Shown: positions 1 through 4,841 of the stretch, piece after piece
Numbering within the stretch: the stretch's first letter is position 1
How the letters are laid out: every line of letters begins with the position of its first letter
Source: Candidatus Aenigmatarchaeota archaeon
GTDB taxonomy: Archaea; Aenigmatarchaeota; Aenigmatarchaeia; GW2011-AR5; WALA01
Assembly: GCA_015522745.1 (NCBI GenBank)
Contig: WALQ01000005.1
Span: 1-12,782 of the forward strand
Length of the DNA: 12,782 nt
Direction: 5' to 3'
Notes under the pieces: generated by a model
What the model was told of the DNA's origin: nothing
Seen by the model: the letters and a program-made list of their open reading frames with translations, nothing else
The model's database searches: none
Translations under genes and position numbers: made by a program

Positions 1-115
1 TCTCAAGGAATTCTGATATGAGTCTTTTGTCATCCTTTTTTATGTTAGATTCATTCATCTTTTCCTTTGACCTTTCGGCTCGCTCTTTCAGGTGGTATAG
101 GTCTCTTTTCTCCAT
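1..115 (-). CDS. 5' fragment of a gene, possibly a tyrosine recombinase (Xer/integrase family)
   Basis: Only the first 38 codons are inside the window; the frame is open from an ATG at 115 to the left edge. The visible peptide is charged and helical: it begins MEKRDLYHLKER and ends KRLISEFLE. The pattern of a basic helix, then S-N-I-x-K-x-D, then L-I-x-E-F-L-E resembles the N-terminal SAM-like core-binding domain of archaeal Xer-type tyrosine recombinases, where an N-terminal helix leads into a D/N-x-x-L-I-x-x-F-L motif. The catalytic R, H-x-x-R and Y residues would lie outside the window, so the family is inferred from pattern only. The start is supported by an A/T-rich TATA-like element about 28 nt upstream and no Shine-Dalgarno, as in leaderless genes. 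It lies 57 bases downstream of tRNA-Thr on the same strand. Confidence 0.45.
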   Translation of the reverse strand, partial: MEKRDLYHLKERAERSKEKMNESNIKKDDKRLISEFLE

Positions 116-137
116 ATTCTATCATTGGCAGAAAAGA

Positions 138-149
138 ATTTAAATAAAT
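138..149 (-). promoter_or_regulatory. Putative TATA element for the left-edge gene
   Basis: The minus strand reads ATTTATTTAAAT here, a T/A-rich block about 25-30 nt upstream of the ATG at 115. This is the usual archaeal spacing for a leaderless transcript. It lies between the tRNA-Thr 3' end and the gene, so the gene may be transcribed independently of the tRNA. Confidence 0.4.
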
Positions 150-172
150 CGCAATTGGACATTTTGTCTAAA

Positions 173-274
173 GCCCCCGAAGGGATTTGAACCCTTAACC
201 TGCTGCTGTCTCGAGACCACAAGCATCGTCGGTCTCCTTACAAGGCAGCCGCTCTGCCGTTGAGCTACGGAGGC
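173..274 (-). tRNA. tRNA-Thr(TGT) with a 31-nt intron
   Basis: A full cloverleaf can be drawn on the minus strand. The acceptor stem is GCCTCCG/CGGGGGC (one T-G wobble), the D arm GCTC-AACGGCA-GAGC, the anticodon stem GCTGC/GCAGC, the variable loop AGGTT, and the T arm AAGGG-TTCAAAT-CCCTT. The first exon ends CTTGTA, giving anticodon TGT with T33 and A37. The second exon starts with A38 and then GCAGC. The next encoded base after the acceptor stem is T, the discriminator typical of archaeal tRNA-Thr; no CCA is encoded. The spliced body is 71 nt without the discriminator. A TATA-like element (TTTATAAGC on the minus strand, about 302-310) lies some 30 nt upstream. Confidence 0.93.
208..238 (-). 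other. tRNA-Thr intron at position 37/38
   Basis: This is a 31-nt insertion between nucleotides 37 and 38. The four bases CTTG (positions 32-35) can pair with CGAG near the intron 3' end, giving the central 4-bp helix of an archaeal bulge-helix-bulge. An inner helix AGACC/GGTCT closes the intron. The 3' bulge is the regular three bases, but the 5' bulge comes out as about five bases (TAAGG), so the motif is slightly relaxed. Boundaries are inferred from the cloverleaf and the canonical position. Confidence 0.8.
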
Positions 275-317
275 ATCAAATAACATTAGATATTCAAGAA
301 AGCTTATAAATTTTTAT

Positions 318-929
318 TCACTTCAAAATCTTCCCCGTCTCGAGATACCAGAGGTAGAGGTCGAGCTCACCAAGCCGAAGGCCCGTGCGCTTTCCGAGAT
401 CGCGCAAGACGCTCTCTATCTCGAGGTAGCGCTTCTTTGTCAGCGTCTTCGGCCTCTCTATGAGGTCTTCGCTAACGAGTAGGTCGATTATGTGGAAGTC
501 GATTATGGCGTAGTCGAGCCGTCCGATATTTCGTAGAAAGTGGCTTGCCTCCTTGTAGCCAATGCCTTTGATGTTCCTGACTATCCACGAGCGGAGCTTC
601 TCACCGTTCAATCGCCTGAGCGATTCCAAGAGCGCGTCGAGCTTTTCCCGCGCTGCGACTATGTATGACGCGCGCGCATTCGGAAACCTGTGGCCGAGCT
701 CGCGCAGGCGCCTTTCGAGCTCGCCTTCATCGAGCGTCAGGAATCCATCGTCAATGGCCTTCTGTATTCTCATTCCGCCCGAGGCCGAGTAGTTCGCCGT
801 GAGTATGCAGAAGCAGAGCTCGGAGAATATGCGTTTTCGGCCGCTCACGCTTTCGAATTCCCTTATGCGCTCCTCGATGGTGTTGCGCACGCTTGATTTC
901 TTGAGCTCTTCAATCCGTTCGACAAGCAT
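318..929 (-). CDS. ogg: 8-oxoguanine DNA glycosylase/AP lyase, archaeal Ogg2 type
   Basis: 203 residues, the usual length of the compact archaeal Ogg2 family (such as Methanocaldococcus jannaschii Ogg). It removes 8-oxoguanine from DNA and cleaves the abasic site by beta-elimination. The helix-hairpin-helix is at about 117-136 (V-R-N-I-K-G-I-G-Y-K-E-A). K126 is the expected Schiff-base lysine and D144 in I-I-D-F-H-I the expected catalytic aspartate. The chain ends in lysine (K203); in M. jannaschii Ogg a C-terminal lysine contacts 8-oxoguanine, so the stop position also fits. The ATG at 929 has no Shine-Dalgarno but has a TATA-like AAATAAAAA about 25 nt upstream, consistent with leaderless initiation. 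It is divergent from the ITP/XTPase gene across 32 bases, suggesting shared control of two damage-avoidance functions. No anomaly seen. Confidence 0.93.
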   Translation of the reverse strand: MLVERIEELKKSSVRNTIEERIREFESVSGRKRIFSELCFCILTANYSASGGMRIQKAIDDGFLTLDEGELERRLRELGHRFPNARASYIVAAREKLDALLESLRRLNGEKLRSWIVRNIKGIGYKEASHFLRNIGRLDYAIIDFHIIDLLVSEDLIERPKTLTKKRYLEIESVLRDLGKRTGLRLGELDLYLWYLETGKILK

Positions 930-961
930 ATTTTAAATAGATTGGTCAGATTTTTATTTGT
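930..961. promoter_or_regulatory. Compact divergent promoter between ogg and the ITP/XTPase gene
   Basis: Only 32 bases separate the two start codons. A plus-strand TATA-like TTTTAAATA (about 932-940) lies some 25 nt before the ATG at 962. A minus-strand TATA-like AAATAAAAA (about 951-959) lies some 25 nt before the ATG at 929. Both transcripts would begin at or next to the start codon, and each TATA lies in the other's initiation region, so the two promoters probably compete. Confidence 0.6.
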
Positions 962-1480
962 ATGAAAGTCATCGTCGGATCGGAAAATCCCGTGAAAATA
1001 GGCGCCGTCAAGGAGGTGTTTGAAAAAGTTTTCGGACCTGTCGATGTGATTGGGGTCAAGGTCGATTCGCACGTTTCAGCGCAACCAATAGGCGAGGAGA
1101 CGTTTGAAGGCGCTAAAAACCGCGCGTTTGAGTTGCGCGATCGTGACGCTGATTTCTTCGTCGGCCTGGAGGGCGGCATAATCAAGCTTCACGGAAGGTG
1201 GTTCACGTTCGGCGTATCGTTCGTGCTCAAAAGCGACGGGCGGAACGGTGTTGGCGTTACGTCCATGATTGAGCTTCCCAATAGAGTCGTGGAGCGCGTT
1301 CTCTCGGGGCGTGAGCTTGGCGACGTCATGGACGAAATCTCCGGTGAGATTGAGAGCAAGAAGAAAGGCGGTACTGCCGGATTTTTCACGAAGAATGCCG
1401 TGACGCGCAAGGACATGTTCGTTCAAGCGACTGTTCTGGCTCTCGCTCCTTTCATACGGGAGGAGTTTTACAAAAAATAG
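962..1480 (+). CDS. Inosine/xanthosine triphosphatase, YjjX (DUF84) family
   Basis: 172 residues, normal for the YjjX/DUF84 NTPase family. These enzymes hydrolyse ITP and XTP (and often dITP) to the diphosphates, clearing deaminated or oxidised purine nucleotides. Visible motifs are the N-terminal phosphate loop V-G-S-E-N-P-V-K (5-12), the signature V-S-A-Q-P-I-G-E-E-T with G-A-K-N-R-A (38-55), the acidic G-L-E-G-G (68-72), and G-G-T-A-G-F-F-T with a following T-R-K-D (136-151). The start is an ATG with a TATA-like element about 25 nt upstream and no ribosome binding site. It is divergent from ogg. It ends 10 bases before a palindromic terminator, facing the small lysine-rich gene. The specific substrate cannot be told from sequence alone. 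Confidence 0.9.
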   Translation: MKVIVGSENPVKIGAVKEVFEKVFGPVDVIGVKVDSHVSAQPIGEETFEGAKNRAFELRDRDADFFVGLEGGIIKLHGRWFTFGVSFVLKSDGRNGVGVTSMIELPNRVVERVLSGRELGDVMDEISGEIESKKKGGTAGFFTKNAVTRKDMFVQATVLALAPFIREEFYKK

Positions 1481-1489
1481 AAAAAAAAG

Positions 1490-1507
1490 AAAAGTGAGCT
1501 CACTTTT
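1490..1507. terminator. Perfect 18-bp palindrome between convergent genes
   Basis: AAAAGTGAG is followed directly by its complement CTCACTTTT, with A-rich flank on the left and T-rich on the right, so each strand carries a T-rich run after the dyad. It lies between the stop of the ITP/XTPase gene (1480) and the convergent small lysine-rich gene, whose TGA (1500-1502) falls inside the dyad. A bidirectional terminator is the simplest reading. The core is GAGCTC, the hexamer iterated throughout the window. Confidence 0.6.
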
Positions 1508-1586
1508 TCTTTGACTTTTTGGTTGCTTTCTTCTTGGTCGATTTTTTCGTCGACTTTTTAGCCGACTTCTTTTTCTTGCATGCCAT
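1500..1586 (-). CDS. 28-residue lysine-rich mini-protein
   Basis: The ORF starts at an ATG (1586) and ends at TGA (1500-1502). Of 28 residues, 16 are lysine, with Ser, Thr and Ala filling K-K-S-T-style repeats; there is no acidic residue and one Cys (C3, in M-A-C-K). It resembles the basic tails of eukaryotic histone H1 or bacterial H1-like proteins, which suggests nucleic-acid binding, but no folded domain is possible at this size. Support for a real gene: a good TATA-like TTTTTATAC (1608-1616) about 25 nt upstream of the ATG, and a palindrome at its end. Against it: it is short, low in complexity and A/T-biased, so conservation is needed. It follows the oxygen-defence operon on the same strand but seems to have its own promoter. 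Function unknown. Confidence 0.5.
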   Translation of the reverse strand: MACKKKKSAKKSTKKSTKKKATKKSKKK

Positions 1587-1607
1587 AATTATTATTTCGC
1601 ACGGTTG

Positions 1608-1616
1608 TATAAAAAT
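1608..1616 (-). promoter_or_regulatory. TATA element for the lysine-rich mini-protein
   Basis: The minus strand reads TTTTTATAC, centred about 26 nt upstream of the ATG at 1586, which fits a leaderless archaeal transcript. The neighbouring T-rich stretch (about 1617-1650 on the minus strand) follows the desulfoferrodoxin stop and could end the upstream operon. Confidence 0.5.
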
Positions 1617-1656
1617 TTTTTGAGAAGAAAAATTTCAAAAATTAAAAATGTGGAAG

Positions 1657-2013
1657 TCACTCCGACCTCCACAAACCGTGAAGTGTGCAGAACTCGCGAG
1701 CTCTGACATTCGTTCCTTTTGCGACTTTGAAGAACGCTTCCGGCTTGTCGCCTGGATGCAAATACTTCCTGTGCACGACTCCGTCAACAATGAGCTCAAT
1801 CCATTCGATGTAGTGGTTCTCCTCCATCGGGTGCGGGACGTTTCCGACTTTCACGAGATATCCGTCGTTCCACTCAATTACGGGGACGTGTTTGTCGCCT
1901 TCCTTGTACTGCTCGGTGAGCTCCTCCATCGGCTGGCCGCAACAGAACGGCCTTTCGCCTTCGTGCAGGATCTCAACAACGCTTCCGCAAACGTTGCATT
2001 TGAAGACCTTCAT
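1657..2013 (-). CDS. dfx: Desulfoferrodoxin (superoxide reductase with N-terminal desulforedoxin domain)
   Basis: 118 residues. It reduces superoxide to peroxide in the cytoplasm without releasing O2. Residues 1-35 hold a complete desulforedoxin-like FeCys4 site: C6, C9, C24 and C25 (C-x-x-C then C-C). The rest is the neelaredoxin domain with the catalytic Fe(His)4Cys centre: H42 in K-H-V-P-V-I, H61, H67, then C109 and H112 in C-T-L-H-G-L-W. The lysine before H42 is kept. The glutamate usual in E-K-H-V-P is aspartate here (D40-K41), a conservative change at an iron-coordinating loop. The ATG at 2013 overlaps the stop of the upstream ferritin-like gene as ATGA, so the two are translationally coupled. 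It is the last gene of the operon from the peroxiredoxin. No rubredoxin gene, the usual electron donor, is in the window. Confidence 0.95.
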   Translation of the reverse strand: MKVFKCNVCGSVVEILHEGERPFCCGQPMEELTEQYKEGDKHVPVIEWNDGYLVKVGNVPHPMEENHYIEWIELIVDGVVHRKYLHPGDKPEAFFKVAKGTNVRAREFCTLHGLWRSE

Positions 2014-2276
2014 TCCATCTCCTCCACTTCCTTCTTTCCGTCCTCGAACTCCTTCACCTGCTCTGGATCGAGCTCGAAGAGCAATGTCTGGAACTCGCCG
2101 ACGTGCGCCTTCTCCTCACGCGCGATGTCAAGAAGAACTTTTTTCACCTTCTCATTCTTCGCCTTTGCGGCCATCTGCTCGTAAAGGTTTATGGCGTCGA
2201 ACTCGGCTATTATTCCCGTGCGGAGTATCTGCAAATCCGCGTCATCTGTGATTTCCTGCGGTATTTTTCCCATCAT
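2010..2276 (-). CDS. Encapsulated-ferritin-like / rubrerythrin-type small diiron protein
   Basis: 88 residues, much shorter than classical ferritin or rubrerythrin and close to the two-helix encapsulated ferritins (EncFtn), which build a ferroxidase site by dimerising. The first helix has [14 protein letters not shown] (22-35), with E25 the likely ligand. The second has [10 protein letters not shown] (53-62), giving E55-x-x-H58. From recall, the ferritin-like segment at the N-terminus of the Pyrococcus furiosus encapsulin shell protein shares this pattern; here the protein is free-standing and ends in an acidic tail (74-88). No shell gene is in the window. The start at 2276 is chosen because AGGTGA (2283-2288), overlapping the upstream stop, sits six bases before it; a second ATG follows directly. 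Probable role: iron oxidation and storage, tied to peroxide and superoxide defence. Confidence 0.85.
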   Translation of the reverse strand: MMGKIPQEITDDADLQILRTGIIAEFDAINLYEQMAAKAKNEKVKKVLLDIAREEKAHVGEFQTLLFELDPEQVKEFEDGKKEVEEME

Positions 2277-2282
2277 TTCAAT

Positions 2283-3395
2283 TCACCTCTTGTTCAGGTT
2301 TTCGGCAAGCTTCTTTATTGACTCGAAGTCCGAGTCGCTTGGCTTGCCCCTTATCCTAATTGTATCTACAATCTCATAATTTTTAAAGATGCCCTCGAGC
2401 GTCTTGTCTGCGCGCGTTCCCCACTCGTACAGAACCACGAATGCGACTCTTTTGATCTTCGGCCTGTACGCGCTTATTATGGACGATGCAAAGAGCATCA
2501 GCGGGTGCGCGTCTCCAAGAGCCGTTGGCGTCGCTATGACGAGTGTGTCGGCATCAACGAGGTACTTGAGCATCGATATGCCTTTTGAGATGTCAACGAC
2601 GTTCACCTTACCAACAAGATCTCCAGAAAGTTTTTCCACTGCGATTTTCGTGCTGTTGTGCATGGAAACGTAGAGGACGGTCGTTTCTCTTTTCGCCTCA
2701 TTTGACGTCCAGTCCTTGTACATCGAGATTATCTTCTCCGGGTCTTTGTGCAGCGGCCCGTGACTCGGACATATCATTTTTATATCGAGCTCATCGAGCT
2801 TCTTCAAGTCATTTGCAATTATTGTTCGGAACGGCATCATGATTTCGGCGTAGTATTCCTTCGCGTACTCATATGCCTCATCATCGTACCAAATGTCGCT
2901 GAACGCGTAGTGCGAGCCGAAGACGTCGCAGCTGAAAAGAATTCCGTCCTCGACGAGGTACGTGACCATGGTTTCCGGCCAGTGTGCCCACGGGAACTCT
3001 ATGAACCTGAGCGTCTTTCCTCCTAGGTCGAGCTCACTTGCTTCAATAAAGTTCTCATCTTTGAGGCCAAGCAGATCCGTCAAGAACTCGCGTCCTTTTT
3101 TCGTCGCTATGACTTTCGCGTTCGGGAACTTTTCGAGCACAAACGGTATGAGCCCTGAGTGGTCTTGCTCTGAGTGGTTGGAGATTATGTAATCTATCCG
3201 GTCCACTTTGCTGAGCTCGCGTGCGAATTCATCTTTTTTCGACGGGTCGGCCGTGTCTATGAGCGCCACCTTCTCGCCTTTTACGAGGTAACTGTTGTAT
3301 GTTGTTCCCCTGTCTGTCGGGAAGAGCGAGTCGAACACTCTCCGTTCCGGGTCTTGAACGTCTATTAAGAACACACCAGGTTTGATTTCTCTCAT
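2283..3395 (-). CDS. fprA: Flavodiiron protein (FprA family, O2/NO reductase)
   Basis: 370 residues, normal for a two-domain flavodiiron protein. It reduces O2 to water (or NO to N2O) in the cytoplasm. The N-terminal metallo-beta-lactamase-like domain (1-235) has the diiron ligands: H74-x-E76-x-D78-H79, H138 in A-H-W-P, D157 in F-S-C-D-V-F-G-S-H, and H212 in C-P-S-H-G. The C-terminal flavodoxin domain (about 238-370) has the FMN phosphate loop Y-V-S-M-H-N-S-T (242-249) and A-T-P-T-A-L-G-D. There is no rubredoxin or NADH-oxidase extension. The frame is open 17 codons further upstream, into the peroxiredoxin, but the start at 3395 is preferred: GGTGA (3400-3404) lies directly upstream and M-R-E-I-K-P-G-V-F matches the family start. 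A T-rich run separates it from the peroxiredoxin. Confidence 0.95.
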   Translation of the reverse strand: MREIKPGVFLIDVQDPERRVFDSLFPTDRGTTYNSYLVKGEKVALIDTADPSKKDEFARELSKVDRIDYIISNHSEQDHSGLIPFVLEKFPNAKVIATKKGREFLTDLLGLKDENFIEASELDLGGKTLRFIEFPWAHWPETMVTYLVEDGILFSCDVFGSHYAFSDIWYDDEAYEYAKEYYAEIMMPFRTIIANDLKKLDELDIKMICPSHGPLHKDPEKIISMYKDWTSNEAKRETTVLYVSMHNSTKIAVEKLSGDLVGKVNVVDISKGISMLKYLVDADTLVIATPTALGDAHPLMLFASSIISAYRPKIKRVAFVVLYEWGTRADKTLEGIFKNYEIVDTIRIRGKPSDSDFESIKKLAENLNKR

Positions 3396-3404
3396 TGCAT
3401 CACC

Positions 3405-3419
3405 AAAAAAGAAAAAAAG
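3405..3419 (-). terminator. Oligo-T tract between peroxiredoxin and flavodiiron genes
   Basis: The 26-base gap between the two genes reads TCTTTTTTTCTTTTTT on the coding strand, followed directly by the GGTGA ribosome binding site of fprA. Archaeal RNA polymerase terminates at oligo-T without a hairpin, so this could cause partial termination. If so, prx mRNA would be more abundant than the rest of the operon. It may equally be just a low-complexity spacer. Confidence 0.35.
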
Positions 3420-3421
3420 AT

Positions 3422-4099
3422 TTAGAGCGACTTGTGGCAGAGCCACCAGTCAAAGCACTCTATCTTTCCCTTCTCCTTGGAGTCGAGACGACTCTTCTTC
3501 TCCTCCTCAGATGATGCTGGCGGTATTATCACGTGGTCGCCAACGATTTCGTTGTTAGGCCAGTTGTGCGGCATTGCCACTCCGTTCTTGTCGCTTATCT
3601 GGAGCGCTTTGACCATCCTGAGGATTTCGTCGACGTTCCTTCCGAGCTCCTGCGGGTAGTACAAAATCGCCCGCACGTTTCCCTTCGGGTCCACGATGAA
3701 CACTGCGCGCACCGTGTTCGTTCCCTTCGCCTTGTGTATGAGGCCAAGCTTCGCTGAAACGCTTCCGACGTCGTCCGCTATGACCGGGAATTTTATTTCC
3801 ACCGGCTTTCCATCGACTTTTATGTTCTCCTTGATCCACTCGATCCACTTCATGTGGCTGAAGACCTGGTCTATTGAAAGCCCTATGAGCTCCGTTCCGA
3901 GCTCCTTGAACTTGTCGTACCTGAGCTGGAATGCGACGAACTCAGTTGTGCACACGGGCGTGAAATCCGCCGGATGGCTGAAAAGAACGAACCACTTTCC
4001 CTTGAACGTTTCCGGAAGTTTCATCTTTCCGTGCGTTGTTTGAACTTCGAGCTCTGGGAATTTTTCCCCAAGAAGAGGTATTTTATTTTCCTGTTCCAT
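3422..4099 (-). CDS. prx: Peroxiredoxin, archaeal Prx6-like (thioredoxin peroxidase) type
   Basis: 225 residues, in the range of the long archaeal peroxiredoxins. It reduces hydrogen peroxide and alkyl hydroperoxides. The peroxidatic cysteine is C50 in [14 protein letters not shown]130-or-131 in N-T-V-R-A-V-F-I is the usual active-site arginine region. The C-terminal tail carries C215 and C221 in E-C-F-D-W-W-L-C-H, matching the C-x-D-W-W-x-C tail of the Aeropyrum pernix enzyme (C50, C207, C213 there), so it is probably a decameric 2-Cys-mechanism enzyme. The start at 4099 is supported by GGTGA (4104-4108) and the [15 protein letters not shown] family start. It is the first gene of the defence operon and is divergent from an Lrp-type regulator. 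Its reductant is not encoded nearby. Confidence 0.95.
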   Translation of the reverse strand: MEQENKIPLLGEKFPELEVQTTHGKMKLPETFKGKWFVLFSHPADFTPVCTTEFVAFQLRYDKFKELGTELIGLSIDQVFSHMKWIEWIKENIKVDGKPVEIKFPVIADDVGSVSAKLGLIHKAKGTNTVRAVFIVDPKGNVRAILYYPQELGRNVDEILRMVKALQISDKNGVAMPHNWPNNEIVGDHVIIPPASSEEEKKSRLDSKEKGKIECFDWWLCHKSL

Positions 4100-4109
4100 T
4101 TTATCACCT

Positions 4110-4158
4110 AAGTATATAAGTACCGAAAACTATATAAAGTTTTCCGTTATAAATACTT
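4110..4158. promoter_or_regulatory. Nested dyad operator over the divergent prx/Lrp promoters
   Basis: The inner dyad is GAAAACT (4125-4131) and AGTTTTC (4138-4144), around the A/T-rich core ATATAA. The outer dyad is AAGTAT (4110-4115) and ATACTT (4153-4158), with nearly the same centre (about 4134). The core TATATAAAG reads as a TATA-like box in both directions. It lies about 25 nt before the regulator ATG at 4160, and about 25 nt before a prx transcript that would start just ahead of its ribosome binding site (4104-4108). A symmetric site occluding both promoters suits a dimeric or octameric Lrp-type protein acting on its own gene and on the defence operon. Confidence 0.6.
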
Positions 4159-4159
4159 T

Positions 4160-4582
4160 ATGGTTCGAATTTCGAATAAAAAGCTGTTGGAGCTCATGCT
4201 CAAGAACGCCAGAATGAGCTTTGTCGACATGGCGAAGAAGCTCGGCGTAACGGAGGCGGCCGTCAGGAAGCGGGTGCGGAAGCTCGAAGCCAACGGCTCC
4301 ATACGCGGATATACAATAATCGTTGATCCGAAATCGATAGGGTACAACATAGATGCGCTCATAGGAATAGACACAACGCCGGAGAAGCTATTAGCCGTGA
4401 TACGAAAGCTCAAGCGGCGCGGCGACGTTCTCAGCCTCTACACGTCCAGCGGAGACCACATGATAATGATAGAGTGCTGGTTTAAGACGCATGATGAGCT
4501 CGACAAATTTGTCAAAATGCTCGAGAGAATGGACGGTGTCACGCGCGTGTGTCCGGCGACTATTTTGGAGAAGCTCAAATAA
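4160..4582 (+). CDS. Lrp/AsnC family transcriptional regulator
   Basis: 140 residues, typical for a single HTH-plus-RAM Lrp protein. The N-terminal winged HTH spans about 5-50, with the recognition region S-F-V-D-M-A-K-K-L-G-V-T-E-A-A-V-R-K-R-V-R-K-L written across 20-42. A linker strand (I-V-D-P-K-S-I-G-Y, 54-62) leads to the RAM domain (64-140), whose T-S-S-G-D-H region (95-100) is the usual effector and oligomerisation loop. The ATG lies about 25 nt after a TATA-like element and has no Shine-Dalgarno, so it is probably leaderless. It is divergent from the prx operon with the dyad between them. By analogy with Methanocaldococcus Ptr2, an Lrp protein acting on a rubredoxin gene, it could respond to redox or amino-acid state; the effector is not visible. 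Its stop codon is the first base pair of the hairpin array. Confidence 0.93.
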   Translation: MVRISNKKLLELMLKNARMSFVDMAKKLGVTEAAVRKRVRKLEANGSIRGYTIIVDPKSIGYNIDALIGIDTTPEKLLAVIRKLKRRGDVLSLYTSSGDHMIMIECWFKTHDELDKFVKMLERMDGVTRVCPATILEKLK

Positions 4583-4610
4583 AAGGCCTTTCTTCAAAAG
4601 AAAGGCCTTT
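4582..4610 (+). terminator. Hairpin H1 at the 3' end of the Lrp gene
   Basis: The stem AAAGGCCTTTCTT (4582-4594) and its perfect complement (4598-4610) enclose the loop CAA. It starts on the last base of the regulator's TAA. Each arm itself contains the palindrome AAAGGCCTTT, so alternative folds exist. Such a strong stem directly at a stop codon suggests termination or 3'-end protection. Confidence 0.55.
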
Positions 4611-4816
4611 AGGCGAAAGAACTTTTGGTTTCTCCGATGAAACGCTCTTTTTAAGAGGGTTTCTCTCTATCGGAAAGAGCTAAAATAGGCCTTTAGGAAA
4701 ACCCTTTCTTGAAAGAAAGCGTTTTATCGTAAAGAACTTTTTTAGTTTCTTCTGTTAAAGCTCTTCTTTTCAAGAAGAGCTTTCTTGATAAAACTTCTTT
4801 TCTAAAGAAGTTTTTT

Positions 4817-4841
4817 GAAGCGCTCTTTTTAAGAGGGCTTC
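4817..4841 (-). terminator. Hairpin H6 at the 3' end of the Cys-rich protein gene
   Basis: GAAGCGCTCTT (4817-4827), loop TTT, and AAGAGGGCTTC (4831-4841) pair except for one G.G opposition. The right arm ends on the last base of the TAG stop of the minus-strand gene, mirroring H1 on the other side. It is a copy of H2 (4639-4663), with one A-T pair replaced by G-C. Confidence 0.5.

Larger units (their letters stand above)
4582..4841. repeat. Array of six or more hairpins filling a convergent intergenic gap
   Basis: Six hairpins tile these 260 bases. H1 4582-4610 (13-bp stem, loop CAA). H2 4639-4663 (11 bp with one G.G mismatch, loop TTT), extended by CCGAT 4634-4638 with ATCGG 4669-4673. H3 4698-4725 (13 bp, one C.C mismatch, 2-nt loop). 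H4 4757-4783 (12 bp, loop TTC). H5 4790-4814 (11 bp, loop TCT). H6 4817-4841 (11 bp, one G.G mismatch, loop TTT). Two further weak stems start at AAGAAC near 4617 and 4732. H2 and H6 are copies; AAAGAACTTTT (4616, 4731) and AGGCCTTTAGG (4603, 4687) also recur. The array begins on the last base of the regulator stop and ends on the last base of the facing stop. Possible roles: stacked terminators, 3'-end RNA stabilisers or a structured RNA. Confidence 0.85.

Noticed and set aside
173..274. tRNA-Thr as a pseudogene because of the interrupted anticodon loop
   Set aside because: Removing a 31-nt intron at 37/38 restores a fully paired cloverleaf, and a bulge-helix-bulge-like fold is available.
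1648..2184. A 178-codon open frame on the plus strand
   Set aside because: It is antisense to desulfoferrodoxin and the ferritin-like gene, both with clear family motifs. The predicted peptide resembles no protein family; its openness follows from the codon bias of the real genes.
3396..3446. 17-residue N-terminal extension of the flavodiiron protein
   Set aside because: It runs into the peroxiredoxin coding end, encodes a non-family F-F-F-F run, and the internal ATG at 3395 has a good ribosome binding site.
4582..4841. CRISPR array
   Set aside because: The repeats are inverted, of differing sequence and irregular spacing, with no constant repeat or spacers and no cas genes nearby.
4582..4841. 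Miniature transposon (MITE)
   Set aside because: No single terminal inverted repeat pair with target duplication was found; H1 and H6 are unrelated stems. A repeat family remains possible but is not shown.
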